The notes beneath the pieces are model-generated. The model searched no databases. It was given only the letters and a program-made list of their open reading frames with translations, and was not told the DNA's origin. Shown one piece after another: positions 1 through 5,936 of a stretch of 9,294 nt of DNA. Position 1 is the stretch's first letter, and each line of letters opens with the position of its first letter. The DNA comes from an uncultured Collinsella sp. (lineage in GTDB: Bacteria; Actinomycetota; Coriobacteriia; Coriobacteriales; Coriobacteriaceae): NCBI GenBank assembly GCA_958348565.1, contig CATVZP010000080.1:1-9294 (forward strand). Direction: 5' to 3'. A program made the translations under genes and the position numbers.

Positions 1-70
1 CCTGCGCGATAATGGACGGGAATTACACGGAAACGTAAAGGCTTCTTAAAGAATTGGCGAGGGTAGGACG

Positions 71-943
71 ATGAACGAGCAGGTTTGCAAGGCGGACATG
101 GGTGGCGACGGAGCTGCGGGCGTGGATACGAACGGCTATCCGGTCGAGACTACGGGCAATGCGGTGCTGGACATTTTGGAGCATCGCTCGTCTACGCGTG
201 CCTTTGCGCGTGATGACGACGACCGTCCCGTAGCGGTGACCGACGAGCAGCGTGCAGCGATTTTGCATGCGGCGAGTCGCGCGCCGTCGGCAGGCGCCAT
301 GATGATGTATTCCATCGTAAGCATTCGCGAGCAGGCCACGCTCGATCGTCTGGCCGATCTGTGCGACCATCAGCCCATGATCGCCAAGGCGCCCTGGGCA
401 CTAATATTTGTGGTCGATTATGCCAAGTGGATCGATCTGTTTGAGCACGTGGGCTGCTTTGAGCCCGAGTTTGTCGAGCGCACGGGTAAGGCGCCCCGCC
501 GTGCGCCGGGTTTGGGCGACTTTGCCATCGCGGCCCAGGACGCCGTGATCGCCGCGCAAAACTCCGTGGTTGCCGCCGAGGCCCTGGGGCTGGGGAGCTG
601 CTATATCGGTGATATCGTCGAGAATGCCGAGGAAGTTGCCGAGCTGCTCGATCTGCCGCCCTATACCATGCCGCTGTCGATGCTCATCGTCGGCACGCCC
701 CGCAAGGAGCGCCCGGCAATCGCGCACCCCGTGGTGAACCTGGTGCACGAGGGGCGCTACTGCCGCGCCGATGCTGCGACTATGGACGCGCAGGTGGCCG
801 AGATGGACGCGATGTTCCGTCCGCATGCCCGCGAGGTGGGGGAGCGCGTCGTGGATATCTACACCCGCAAGCACACGAGTCCCTTTATGGCCGAGATGAG
901 CCGTTCCATGGAGTGGTGGTTCAAAAACTGGCTCGGCAAGTAG
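71..943 (+). CDS. Nitroreductase family protein (FMN-dependent NAD(P)H oxidoreductase)
   Basis: This 290-residue protein belongs to the nitroreductase superfamily: homodimeric cytoplasmic flavoproteins that reduce nitro compounds, quinones or enoates with NAD(P)H. The N-terminal signature HRSSTRAF (residues 38-45) is the usual FMN-phosphate-binding segment, APSAGAMM (71-78) follows at the expected distance, and the C-terminal flavin-binding segment is seen as QNSVVAAEALGLGSCYIGDI (163-182). The Arg-rich stretch after GTP (208-212) also fits the fold. The tail beyond about residue 235 is longer than in minimal family members and has aromatic residues near its end (EWWFKNW). The start at 71 has GAGGG seven bases upstream. 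An ATG at 98 (residue 10) is a possible alternative, and the first 28 or so residues look unstructured and outside the conserved domain. The gene stands alone before an intergenic palindrome. The physiological substrate cannot be read from the sequence. Family assignment is firm; function is generic. Confidence 0.9.
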   Translation: MNEQVCKADMGGDGAAGVDTNGYPVETTGNAVLDILEHRSSTRAFARDDDDRPVAVTDEQRAAILHAASRAPSAGAMMMYSIVSIREQATLDRLADLCDHQPMIAKAPWALIFVVDYAKWIDLFEHVGCFEPEFVERTGKAPRRAPGLGDFAIAAQDAVIAAQNSVVAAEALGLGSCYIGDIVENAEEVAELLDLPPYTMPLSMLIVGTPRKERPAIAHPVVNLVHEGRYCRADAATMDAQVAEMDAMFRPHAREVGERVVDIYTRKHTSPFMAEMSRSMEWWFKNWLGK

Positions 944-947
944 CCAA

Positions 948-976
948 TGCGACAAAGGGACAGTCCCTTTGTCACA
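948..976. repeat. Intergenic palindrome, 14-base arms around one central base
   Basis: The left arm TGCGACAAAGGGAC (948-961) is mirrored by GTCCCTTTGTCACA (963-976) around a single A at 962. There is one mismatch, so 11 bp next to the centre are perfect. It begins five bases after the nitroreductase stop codon. As RNA it could form a tight hairpin, but no U-tract follows on either strand, so it is not a standard intrinsic terminator. Its core ACAAAGG...GTCCCTTTGT is shared with the hairpin at 3432-3470. This suggests a dispersed repeat family rather than two independent structures. Confidence 0.75.
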
Positions 977-1060
977 TTCCATATCGCCGCGGTAGCCTAA
1001 AGACTGTATAAATCTTTATCTAGCTGGGAAAACAGTGCATTCAAACATGGGCCGATTGCC

Positions 1061-1066
1061 TATAAT
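1061..1066 (+). promoter_or_regulatory. Candidate -10 box for kup
   Basis: A perfect TATAAT lies 35 bases before the kup start codon, which would give a leader of roughly 25-30 bases. The -35 is weak: ATTCAA (1039-1044, spacer 16) or TTCAAA (1040-1045, spacer 15) are the best I see. A second AT-rich candidate, TATAAA at 1007-1012, lies further up. The rest of 944-1101 shows only the palindrome at 948-976. The predicted leader is too short for a known K+ or c-di-AMP riboswitch. Confidence 0.5.
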
Positions 1067-1101
1067 CCCTTCGAACATTAAAGTTGGGAGGAAACCGGCT
1101 T

Positions 1102-3129
1102 ATGGAACAAAAGGCCAAGGAGGCAGCCTCGCACGCTGCGATTCCTGTGAGCATCTCGGCGATGCTCGTCACGCTGGGCGTGGTGTACGGCGATATCGGC
1201 ACCAGCCCTATGTATGTAACTAAGGCGCTCGTTGCCGGCAACGGCGGCATCGGAAGCGTCACGGAGGAGTTCGTGCTTGGCGCGCTCTCCCTTGTCGTGT
1301 GGACGGTCACGCTGCTGACCACCATCAAGTATGTGCTCATCTCGCTGCGCGCCGATAACCATGGTGAGGGCGGCATCTTTGCCCTGTACAGCCTGGTCAA
1401 GCGCTGCGGCAAGTGGCTTATCATCCCCGCCATGCTGGGTGGTGCCGCGCTGCTCGCCGACGGCATCCTGACGCCGGCCGTTACCGTTACCACGGCCATT
1501 GAGGGCCTGCGCACCATCCCGGCGGTCCATGCCGTGCTGGGCGATGACCAGGGCCGCGTCGTCGCCATTACGCTCGCCATCATCATCGCGCTCTTCTTGG
1601 TACAGCGCATCGGTACGGCCAAGATCGGTCACGCCTTTGGCCCCATCATGACGCTGTGGTTTCTGTTCCTGGGCGGCACGGGTCTGTTCTTTGTCTTCCA
1701 GCACCCCGCCGTGCTGCTGTGCCTCAACCCGGTGCGCGGCATCGCCTTTTTGCTAAGCCCCAACAACCACGCGGGCATCATGATTCTGGGCAGCTGCTTC
1801 CTCGCCACCACCGGTGCCGAGGCGCTCTACTCCGACATGGGCCACGTCGGCCGCGGCAACATCTACGCCACCTGGCCGTTCGTTAAGTGCTGCCTGCTGC
1901 TTTCCTATATGGGCCAGGGTGCTTGGCTTATGAACAACGCTGCCAACCCCGAGCTCATGGGCATTGCCGACCTCAACCCGTTCTACCAGATGCTCGCCCC
2001 GGGCCTGCGCCCGTTTGCCGTCGGCCTTTCCACCATCGCGGCCATCATCGCCTCGCAGGCGCTCATCACCGGCGCATTCTCGCTGGTGTCCGAGGCCAGC
2101 CGCCTGGACCTTATGCCGCACATGCAGGTCTTCTACCCTGCCGAGACCAAGGGCCAGCTCTACATCCCCATGGTCAACAACGTCATGCTTGTCGGCTGCG
2201 TCATCGTGGTGCTGCTGTTCCAGAACTCGGCGCATATGGAAGCCGCCTACGGCCTTGCCATTACGCTGACTATGATGTGCACCACGCTGCTGCTCTTCTT
2301 CTACCTGCACGAGGAGCGCAAGCTCAAGGTTGCTCCGTGGATCTTCGCGGCCTTCTTCCTTTTGCTCGAAGGCTTCTTCTTCGTGAGCTCGCTCACCAAG
2401 TTCTTCCACGGCGGCTACTTCACCATCCTCATGGCTGCACTCATCATGGGTATTATGGTGTGCTGGTACAACGGCACGGCGGTCGAGCAGCGCCAGTTTA
2501 CGCTGCTGCCGCTGCGCAGCTACCTGCCGCAGCTCAAGCGCCTGCGCGACGACGACCGTTACGAGCGCATGAGCGACAACGTCGTGTACCTGACCAAGGA
2601 CACCCATACCGACTACATCGACCGCGATATCGTCTACTCGATCTTGGACAAGCATCCCAAGCGTGCCCACGCCTGGTGGTTTGTGAACGTCGAGACCATG
2701 GACGAACCGCACACCTTTGCCTATTCGGTCGAGACGTTCGGCACCGACTACGTGTTCCGCGTGCATCTGTACCTGGGCTACAAGATCAACCAGCGCGTCA
2801 ATGCCTACCTGCGTCAGGTTGTTCAGGACCTGGCTGCCACCGGCGAGCTGCCGCCGCAGACGCATGACTACTCGGTCTACAAGGATCCGGGTAACATCGG
2901 TACGTTCAAGTTCGTCCTGATCCGTAAGCTTCTGGCGCCCGAGAGCGACGTGGAGCCCAGCGAGCGCACGGCCATCACGCTCAAGTACATCATCCGCCGC
3001 GCCGCCGGCACGCCCGCACGTTGGTATGGCCTGGAGAACTCCAACGTGAGCTTTGAGTACGTGCCGCTGTTCACCAAGTTCAAGGCCGTGAATAAGATGC
3101 AGCGCCTGGCTCCCAACGAGCGGCCGTAG
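1102..3129 (+). CDS. kup: Kup-type low-affinity K+ uptake transporter
   Basis: This 675-residue protein is a KUP/HAK/KT-family H+/K+ symporter of the inner membrane. The family signature GVVYGDIGTSPMY is at residues 26-38, with Asp31 and Tyr38 in positions known to matter for K+ binding in the family. Next come ADNHGEGGIFALYSL (84-98) and DGILTPAV (120-127, Asp120 being a conserved membrane acidic residue). About twelve hydrophobic segments run to residue 453 or so, followed by a cytoplasmic domain of about 220 residues. Overall length is slightly above the 622 of E. coli Kup. I chose ATG 1102 because GGGAGGA at 1086-1092 sits nine bases upstream; a TTG at 1084 is in frame but overlaps this ribosome-binding site. 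A small membrane-protein gene and then a KdpD/KdpE-like pair follow on the same strand, which suggests K+-responsive control of this transporter (inference). Confidence 0.96.
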   Translation: MEQKAKEAASHAAIPVSISAMLVTLGVVYGDIGTSPMYVTKALVAGNGGIGSVTEEFVLGALSLVVWTVTLLTTIKYVLISLRADNHGEGGIFALYSLVKRCGKWLIIPAMLGGAALLADGILTPAVTVTTAIEGLRTIPAVHAVLGDDQGRVVAITLAIIIALFLVQRIGTAKIGHAFGPIMTLWFLFLGGTGLFFVFQHPAVLLCLNPVRGIAFLLSPNNHAGIMILGSCFLATTGAEALYSDMGHVGRGNIYATWPFVKCCLLLSYMGQGAWLMNNAANPELMGIADLNPFYQMLAPGLRPFAVGLSTIAAIIASQALITGAFSLVSEASRLDLMPHMQVFYPAETKGQLYIPMVNNVMLVGCVIVVLLFQNSAHMEAAYGLAITLTMMCTTLLLFFYLHEERKLKVAPWIFAAFFLLLEGFFFVSSLTKFFHGGYFTILMAALIMGIMVCWYNGTAVEQRQFTLLPLRSYLPQLKRLRDDDRYERMSDNVVYLTKDTHTDYIDRDIVYSILDKHPKRAHAWWFVNVETMDEPHTFAYSVETFGTDYVFRVHLYLGYKINQRVNAYLRQVVQDLAATGELPPQTHDYSVYKDPGNIGTFKFVLIRKLLAPESDVEPSERTAITLKYIIRRAAGTPARWYGLENSNVSFEYVPLFTKFKAVNKMQRLAPNERP

Positions 3130-3190
3130 GCGCCGACAGGCTGCATGGAGCTGGTTTTCGATGGACAAGATTGAGGCTGGGGAGGCAAAC

Positions 3191-3385
3191 ATGGATACAA
3201 AGGCGCTCGATGGCCGCGAGGCGGTGGTCGAAATGGTGCGTGAGGCGCGCGTCGACGCCGCCGAAGATCGGTTCTTTACGAATCGCGCCAACATGGACAT
3301 GGCCGATCGCGTGATTTCGATCGTGGCACTGGTATTTGGAGCGGTGTGCATGTGCGCACTGCTCGCGCACGTGCTGTTTGTCTAG
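3191..3385 (+). CDS. Small protein with one C-terminal membrane segment, unknown function
   Basis: I do not recognise this 64-residue protein. Its first 40 residues are charged and predicted helical, with many Glu, Asp and Arg (including REAVVEMVREARVDAAEDRF). Residues 41-64 form one continuous hydrophobic segment ending at the C terminus. This looks like a tail-anchored protein with its N terminus in the cytoplasm. The start at 3191 has a strong GGGGAGG (3179-3185) five bases upstream. An in-frame ATG at 3161, giving 74 residues, has only GGAG ten bases upstream. The gene starts 61 bases after kup and precedes a terminator-like hairpin, so it is probably cotranscribed with kup. Small single-pass proteins encoded beside transporters often modulate them (KdpF stabilises KdpABC), but no similarity to KdpF is evident. 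The role is open. Confidence 0.7.
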   Translation: MDTKALDGREAVVEMVREARVDAAEDRFFTNRANMDMADRVISIVALVFGAVCMCALLAHVLFV

Positions 3386-3417
3386 CGGCTGCCGGTCGTA
3401 GAAGGCTTTACACTTAG

Positions 3418-3446
3418 AACCACCACAAGGGAAACCACCACAAAGG
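3418..3446. repeat. Imperfect 14-base direct repeat forming two alternative left arms
   Basis: AACCACCACAAGGG (3418-3431) is followed after one base by AACCACCACAAAGG (3433-3446), with a period of 15. The second copy is the left arm of the hairpin at 3432-3470. The first copy could also pair with the same right arm, with one bulged base, and would gain a third GGG/CCC pair. Confidence 0.75.
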
Positions 3447-3478
3447 TGCCTGTCCCCTTTGTGGTGGTTTTTGTTTTT
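3432..3478 (+). terminator. Intrinsic terminator-like hairpin in the leader of the histidine kinase
   Basis: The left arm AAACCACCACAAAGG (3432-3446) pairs perfectly over 15 bp with 3456-3470, leaving a nine-base loop TGCCTGTCC. A G-U pair (3431/3471) can extend the stem. It runs straight into TTTTTGTTTTTGA, so it has the form of a rho-independent terminator reading on +. It fits as the end of the kup/small-protein transcript. The U-tract ends only about 20 bases before the kinase ATG (3499), leaving no room for a full promoter downstream of it. Transcripts that cover the kinase gene therefore must read through it or carry it. Confidence 0.8.
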
Positions 3479-3498
3479 GAGAGAGGGGCGGGGCGCTG

Positions 3499-5124
3499 AT
3501 GGACGTCCGTACGGACGGCGATATTGCCGATAGCTTTTGGTGGCGGCGCACAACGCTGACGCGCCGCACTCCTCTGTATGACGCCTGTGTATCGGTGGGA
3601 CTGCTGGTCGCGGCGACGATTGTGGGCGCGCTGCTCGACCATCCGGGTCTCGCGCCGAGCATCATGATCGTCTATGTGTTCGCCGTTCAGCTGTGCGCAT
3701 TCTTTACCTGGAGTCGCCTGTATTGCTTGCTGAGCTCGGCTGCCGCCGTGGCGCTCTACAACTTCTTGTTTATCGACCCGCGCTACTCGCTGTCGCTTAT
3801 CGACCGCGTCTATCCCGGCATGTTCTTCATCATGTTTGTGGTCTCGCTTGTGTCGAGCTCGATTGCGTTGGCCCTGCGCCGCGCCTTGGCACAGGCTGCC
3901 GCTAGCGACCGCCGCACGCATATGGTGCTCGAGACCAACCGCATGTTGCAGCGCTGCGCCGATCAGCAGCAGATCGTTCACGCTATGGCCACGCAGCTGG
4001 CGCGTCTTTCGGGCTGTCCGGTCGTGTGGTACGGCGCCGACGCCGAGGGCGATGACCTGCTGCCGCGTGCGACATACACGGCCGTGGGCGATGCCGCGCC
4101 GGTGCACGAGCTGGCGCCGCAGATGCCGCCGCGACTCTCGGCGTCCGCCTATGTGGGTACGCCGCTCGATGCCACCTATGGCGGCTCGGCGTTTTATGGT
4201 ATCTACCTGACGGTTCGCACGGGCGACGGCTTCGTGCGCTCGGGCGACCCCGCCTCGGTGGTGGGCGTGCTGGCTATCGTTGCCGAGCCCGACGTGCTGA
4301 CGCATGAGGAGCGGACACTTGCCGATGCCATCGTGAGCGAAGGCGAGCTGGCACTCGATCGCGCCCGCGCCATGGAGGCCCGCGAGGAGGCGGCGGTGCT
4401 CGCCAAAAACGAGCAGCTGCGCGCCAACCTGCTGCGCTCCATCTCACACGATCTGCGTACGCCGCTCACCAGTATTTCGGGCAATGCCGACGTGCTGCTC
4501 GATCAGGGCTCGACCGGCACCGCGGTGCTCGATGCCCAGACGCGCCGCGGCCTGCTTCTATCCATTCGCTCGGATGCGCTGTGGCTCAACGCCACCGTCG
4601 AGAATCTGCTCGCCATCACCAAGCTCGAGGGCGGCGGCATGCATCTGTCGACTACGCTCGAGCTCATGGATGATATCGTCGAGGAGGCGCTGCGCCACGC
4701 AAGTCCGGCCGTGCGCGAGCACGACCTTAAAGTGGTGGCGTGCGATGAGCCGGCGCTCGTCAATGTCGATGCGCGCCTGATGGTGCAGCTGGTGGTCAAT
4801 CTGGTGAACAACGCCGTCACCTATACGCCCGCGGGCTCGCATATCGTGATTTCGATTGGCGTTGACGATGGGCACGTGACGTGCTCGGTGGCCGATGACG
4901 GGCCGGGTATTGCGCCCGAGGACCGCGAGCGAATCTTTGAGTCGTTCTACACCGCCAACCACGGTTTGGCCGACAGCCACCGCAGCGTGGGCCTGGGACT
5001 TTCGCTCTGCCGTTCCATTGCGTTAGCGCATGGCGGTAGCATAGAGGTTGCCGCGGCGGACCCGCACGGCTCGGTCTTTACGATTGAGCTTCCCGTCGCC
5101 GACGTTTCGTTTGATAAGGAGTAA
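3499..5124 (+). CDS. KdpD-type sensor histidine kinase lacking the N-terminal KdpD/USP domains
   Basis: This 541-residue membrane histidine kinase matches the C-terminal half of KdpD. Four hydrophobic segments (about residues 27-47, 54-72, 74-91 and 104-126) form a DUF4118-type membrane domain. A GAF-like region (about 141-290) follows, then HisKA with the KdpD-like H-box SISHDLRTPLTSISG (phosphoacceptor His317). The HATPase domain shows an N-box NLVNNAVTYTP (434-444), DDGPGI (466-471), an F-box around ERIFESFY and a G2 box GLGLS (498-502). Canonical KdpD is near 890 residues and begins with a nucleotide-binding KdpD domain and a USP domain; both are absent. The start at 3499 is preceded by purine-rich GAGAGGGGCGGGG (3481-3493) directly after the terminator-like hairpin, and no upstream sequence could supply the missing half. 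The response regulator begins four bases after the stop. K+ or turgor sensing is inferred from family and from the neighbouring kup. Confidence 0.93.
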   Translation: MDVRTDGDIADSFWWRRTTLTRRTPLYDACVSVGLLVAATIVGALLDHPGLAPSIMIVYVFAVQLCAFFTWSRLYCLLSSAAAVALYNFLFIDPRYSLSLIDRVYPGMFFIMFVVSLVSSSIALALRRALAQAAASDRRTHMVLETNRMLQRCADQQQIVHAMATQLARLSGCPVVWYGADAEGDDLLPRATYTAVGDAAPVHELAPQMPPRLSASAYVGTPLDATYGGSAFYGIYLTVRTGDGFVRSGDPASVVGVLAIVAEPDVLTHEERTLADAIVSEGELALDRARAMEAREEAAVLAKNEQLRANLLRSISHDLRTPLTSISGNADVLLDQGSTGTAVLDAQTRRGLLLSIRSDALWLNATVENLLAITKLEGGGMHLSTTLELMDDIVEEALRHASPAVREHDLKVVACDEPALVNVDARLMVQLVVNLVNNAVTYTPAGSHIVISIGVDDGHVTCSVADDGPGIAPEDRERIFESFYTANHGLADSHRSVGLGLSLCRSIALAHGGSIEVAAADPHGSVFTIELPVADVSFDKE

Positions 5125-5128
5125 CGCT

Positions 5129-5842
5129 GTGCCGAACTCTGCCGTAAAACCGCTCATCTTGGTCGTTGAGGACGACCCCGCCGTTCGCAACTTAATCGTT
5201 GCCGCGCTCGAGGCGCACGGCTTGCGTCATATGGCCGTGGAGACCGCCCACGCCGCCATCGCCGCCGCCTCATCGCAGACGCCGAGCATCGTGCTTCTCG
5301 ATTTGGGCCTGCCCGATATGGACGGCGTCAAGGTGGTGGAGTCGGTGCGCACATGGTCGGGCATGCCGATCATTGTGGTCTCGGCGCGCAGCGAGGATGC
5401 GGACAAGATCCGCGCGCTCGATGCTGGCGCCGACGACTACCTGACCAAGCCGTTTTCGGTCGAGGAGCTGCTCGCGCGCATTCGCACGACGCTCAGGCGC
5501 CTTTCGTATGCGCAAACGGGCGGCGTTGCCTCTGAGGGCTCATTCGATACCGGTGAGCTGCATATCGACTTTGACGCCGGCATCGCCACGATGGATGGCG
5601 AGGAGCTGCATCTGACGCCGATTGAGTACAAGCTCCTGTGCCTGCTGGCGCACAACGCCGACAAGGTGCTGACGCACCAGTTTATCCTGCACGAGATTTG
5701 GGGCACGGCAACTAAGAGCGACCTGGCGAGCCTGCGCGTCTTTATGGGCACGCTGCGCAAGAAGATCGAGTCCGACCCCGCGCATCCGCGCTATATCCAA
5801 ACGCACGTGGGTATCGGCTATCGCCTGGTCACCCAAGGCTAG
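5129..5842 (+). CDS. KdpE-type OmpR/PhoB-family response regulator
   Basis: This 237-residue cytoplasmic regulator has an N-terminal receiver domain with acidic residues Glu14, Asp15 and Asp16, phosphoacceptor Asp58 (LLDLGLPDMDG), Ser85 (VVSAR) and Lys107 (KPFS). A C-terminal winged-helix DNA-binding domain (about 138-235) follows. The segments LTPIEYKLLCLLAHN, the LR-FMG-LRKKIE region and the ending VGIGYRL closely resemble KdpE. I set the start at GTG 5129 because AAGGAG (5116-5121) lies seven bases upstream, inside the end of the kinase gene, and the receiver begins at once. An in-frame ATG at 5048 would add 27 Arg-rich residues from within the kinase coding region and is unlikely. Spacing of four bases shows cotranscription and probably translational coupling. 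The likely partner is the preceding kinase; a likely target is kup, or K+ uptake genes outside the window (inference). Confidence 0.95.
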   Translation: MPNSAVKPLILVVEDDPAVRNLIVAALEAHGLRHMAVETAHAAIAAASSQTPSIVLLDLGLPDMDGVKVVESVRTWSGMPIIVVSARSEDADKIRALDAGADDYLTKPFSVEELLARIRTTLRRLSYAQTGGVASEGSFDTGELHIDFDAGIATMDGEELHLTPIEYKLLCLLAHNADKVLTHQFILHEIWGTATKSDLASLRVFMGTLRKKIESDPAHPRYIQTHVGIGYRLVTQG

Positions 5843-5866
5843 ATCGCCAACCACCATCCCAATATG

Positions 5867-5932
5867 AGTTGCGGTGAAATAGTTCCTGTTTGGGCCTTTA
5901 CCAGGCTTTTTAGGAACTATTCCACCGCAACT
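5867..5932. repeat. Long inverted repeat between convergent genes, with small nested hairpin
   Basis: The left arm (5867-5887, core GCGGTGAAATAGTTCC) and right arm (5912-5932) are complementary at 20 of 21 positions around a 24-base loop. Inside the loop, GCCT (5894-5897) can pair with AGGC (5903-5906), followed by TTTTT (5907-5911), a minimal terminator-like element on +. The element fills almost the whole gap between the stop of the response regulator (5842) and the stop of the converging methyltransferase gene (5937). Placement suggests a bidirectional 3' end structure, but the outer arms are followed by no U-tract on either strand. It may be a dispersed palindromic repeat. Confidence 0.8.
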
Positions 5933-5936
5933 TCGT

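Noticed and set aside
948..976. The palindrome after the nitroreductase gene as an intrinsic terminator
   Set aside because: No U-tract follows on either strand, so it is listed as a repeat. It could still influence 3' ends.
1084..1101. A TTG start for kup six codons upstream
   Set aside because: It overlaps the GGGAGGA ribosome-binding site that serves ATG 1102.
1753..3351. A 532-codon open frame on the minus strand opposite kup
   Set aside because: It lies wholly antisense to a firmly identified transporter. Its translation is low-complexity (His, Arg, Val, Glu-rich) with no recognisable domain. Long antisense frames are expected at this GC content.
3407..3435. TTTACA at 3407-3412 as a -35 for a kinase promoter
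   Set aside because: It resembles a -35, but no acceptable -10 lies 16-18 bases downstream; that stretch is the repeat arm. It stays only a weak possibility.
3382..4305. A 307-codon minus-strand frame opposite the histidine kinase
   Set aside because: It is antisense to the kinase, compositionally biased (Arg, His, Gln, Ala) and without domain signals.
5048..5128. An upstream ATG that would lengthen the response regulator by 27 residues
   Set aside because: The extension overlaps kinase coding sequence, is Arg-rich and lacks a ribosome-binding site. GTG 5129 has AAGGAG at ideal spacing.
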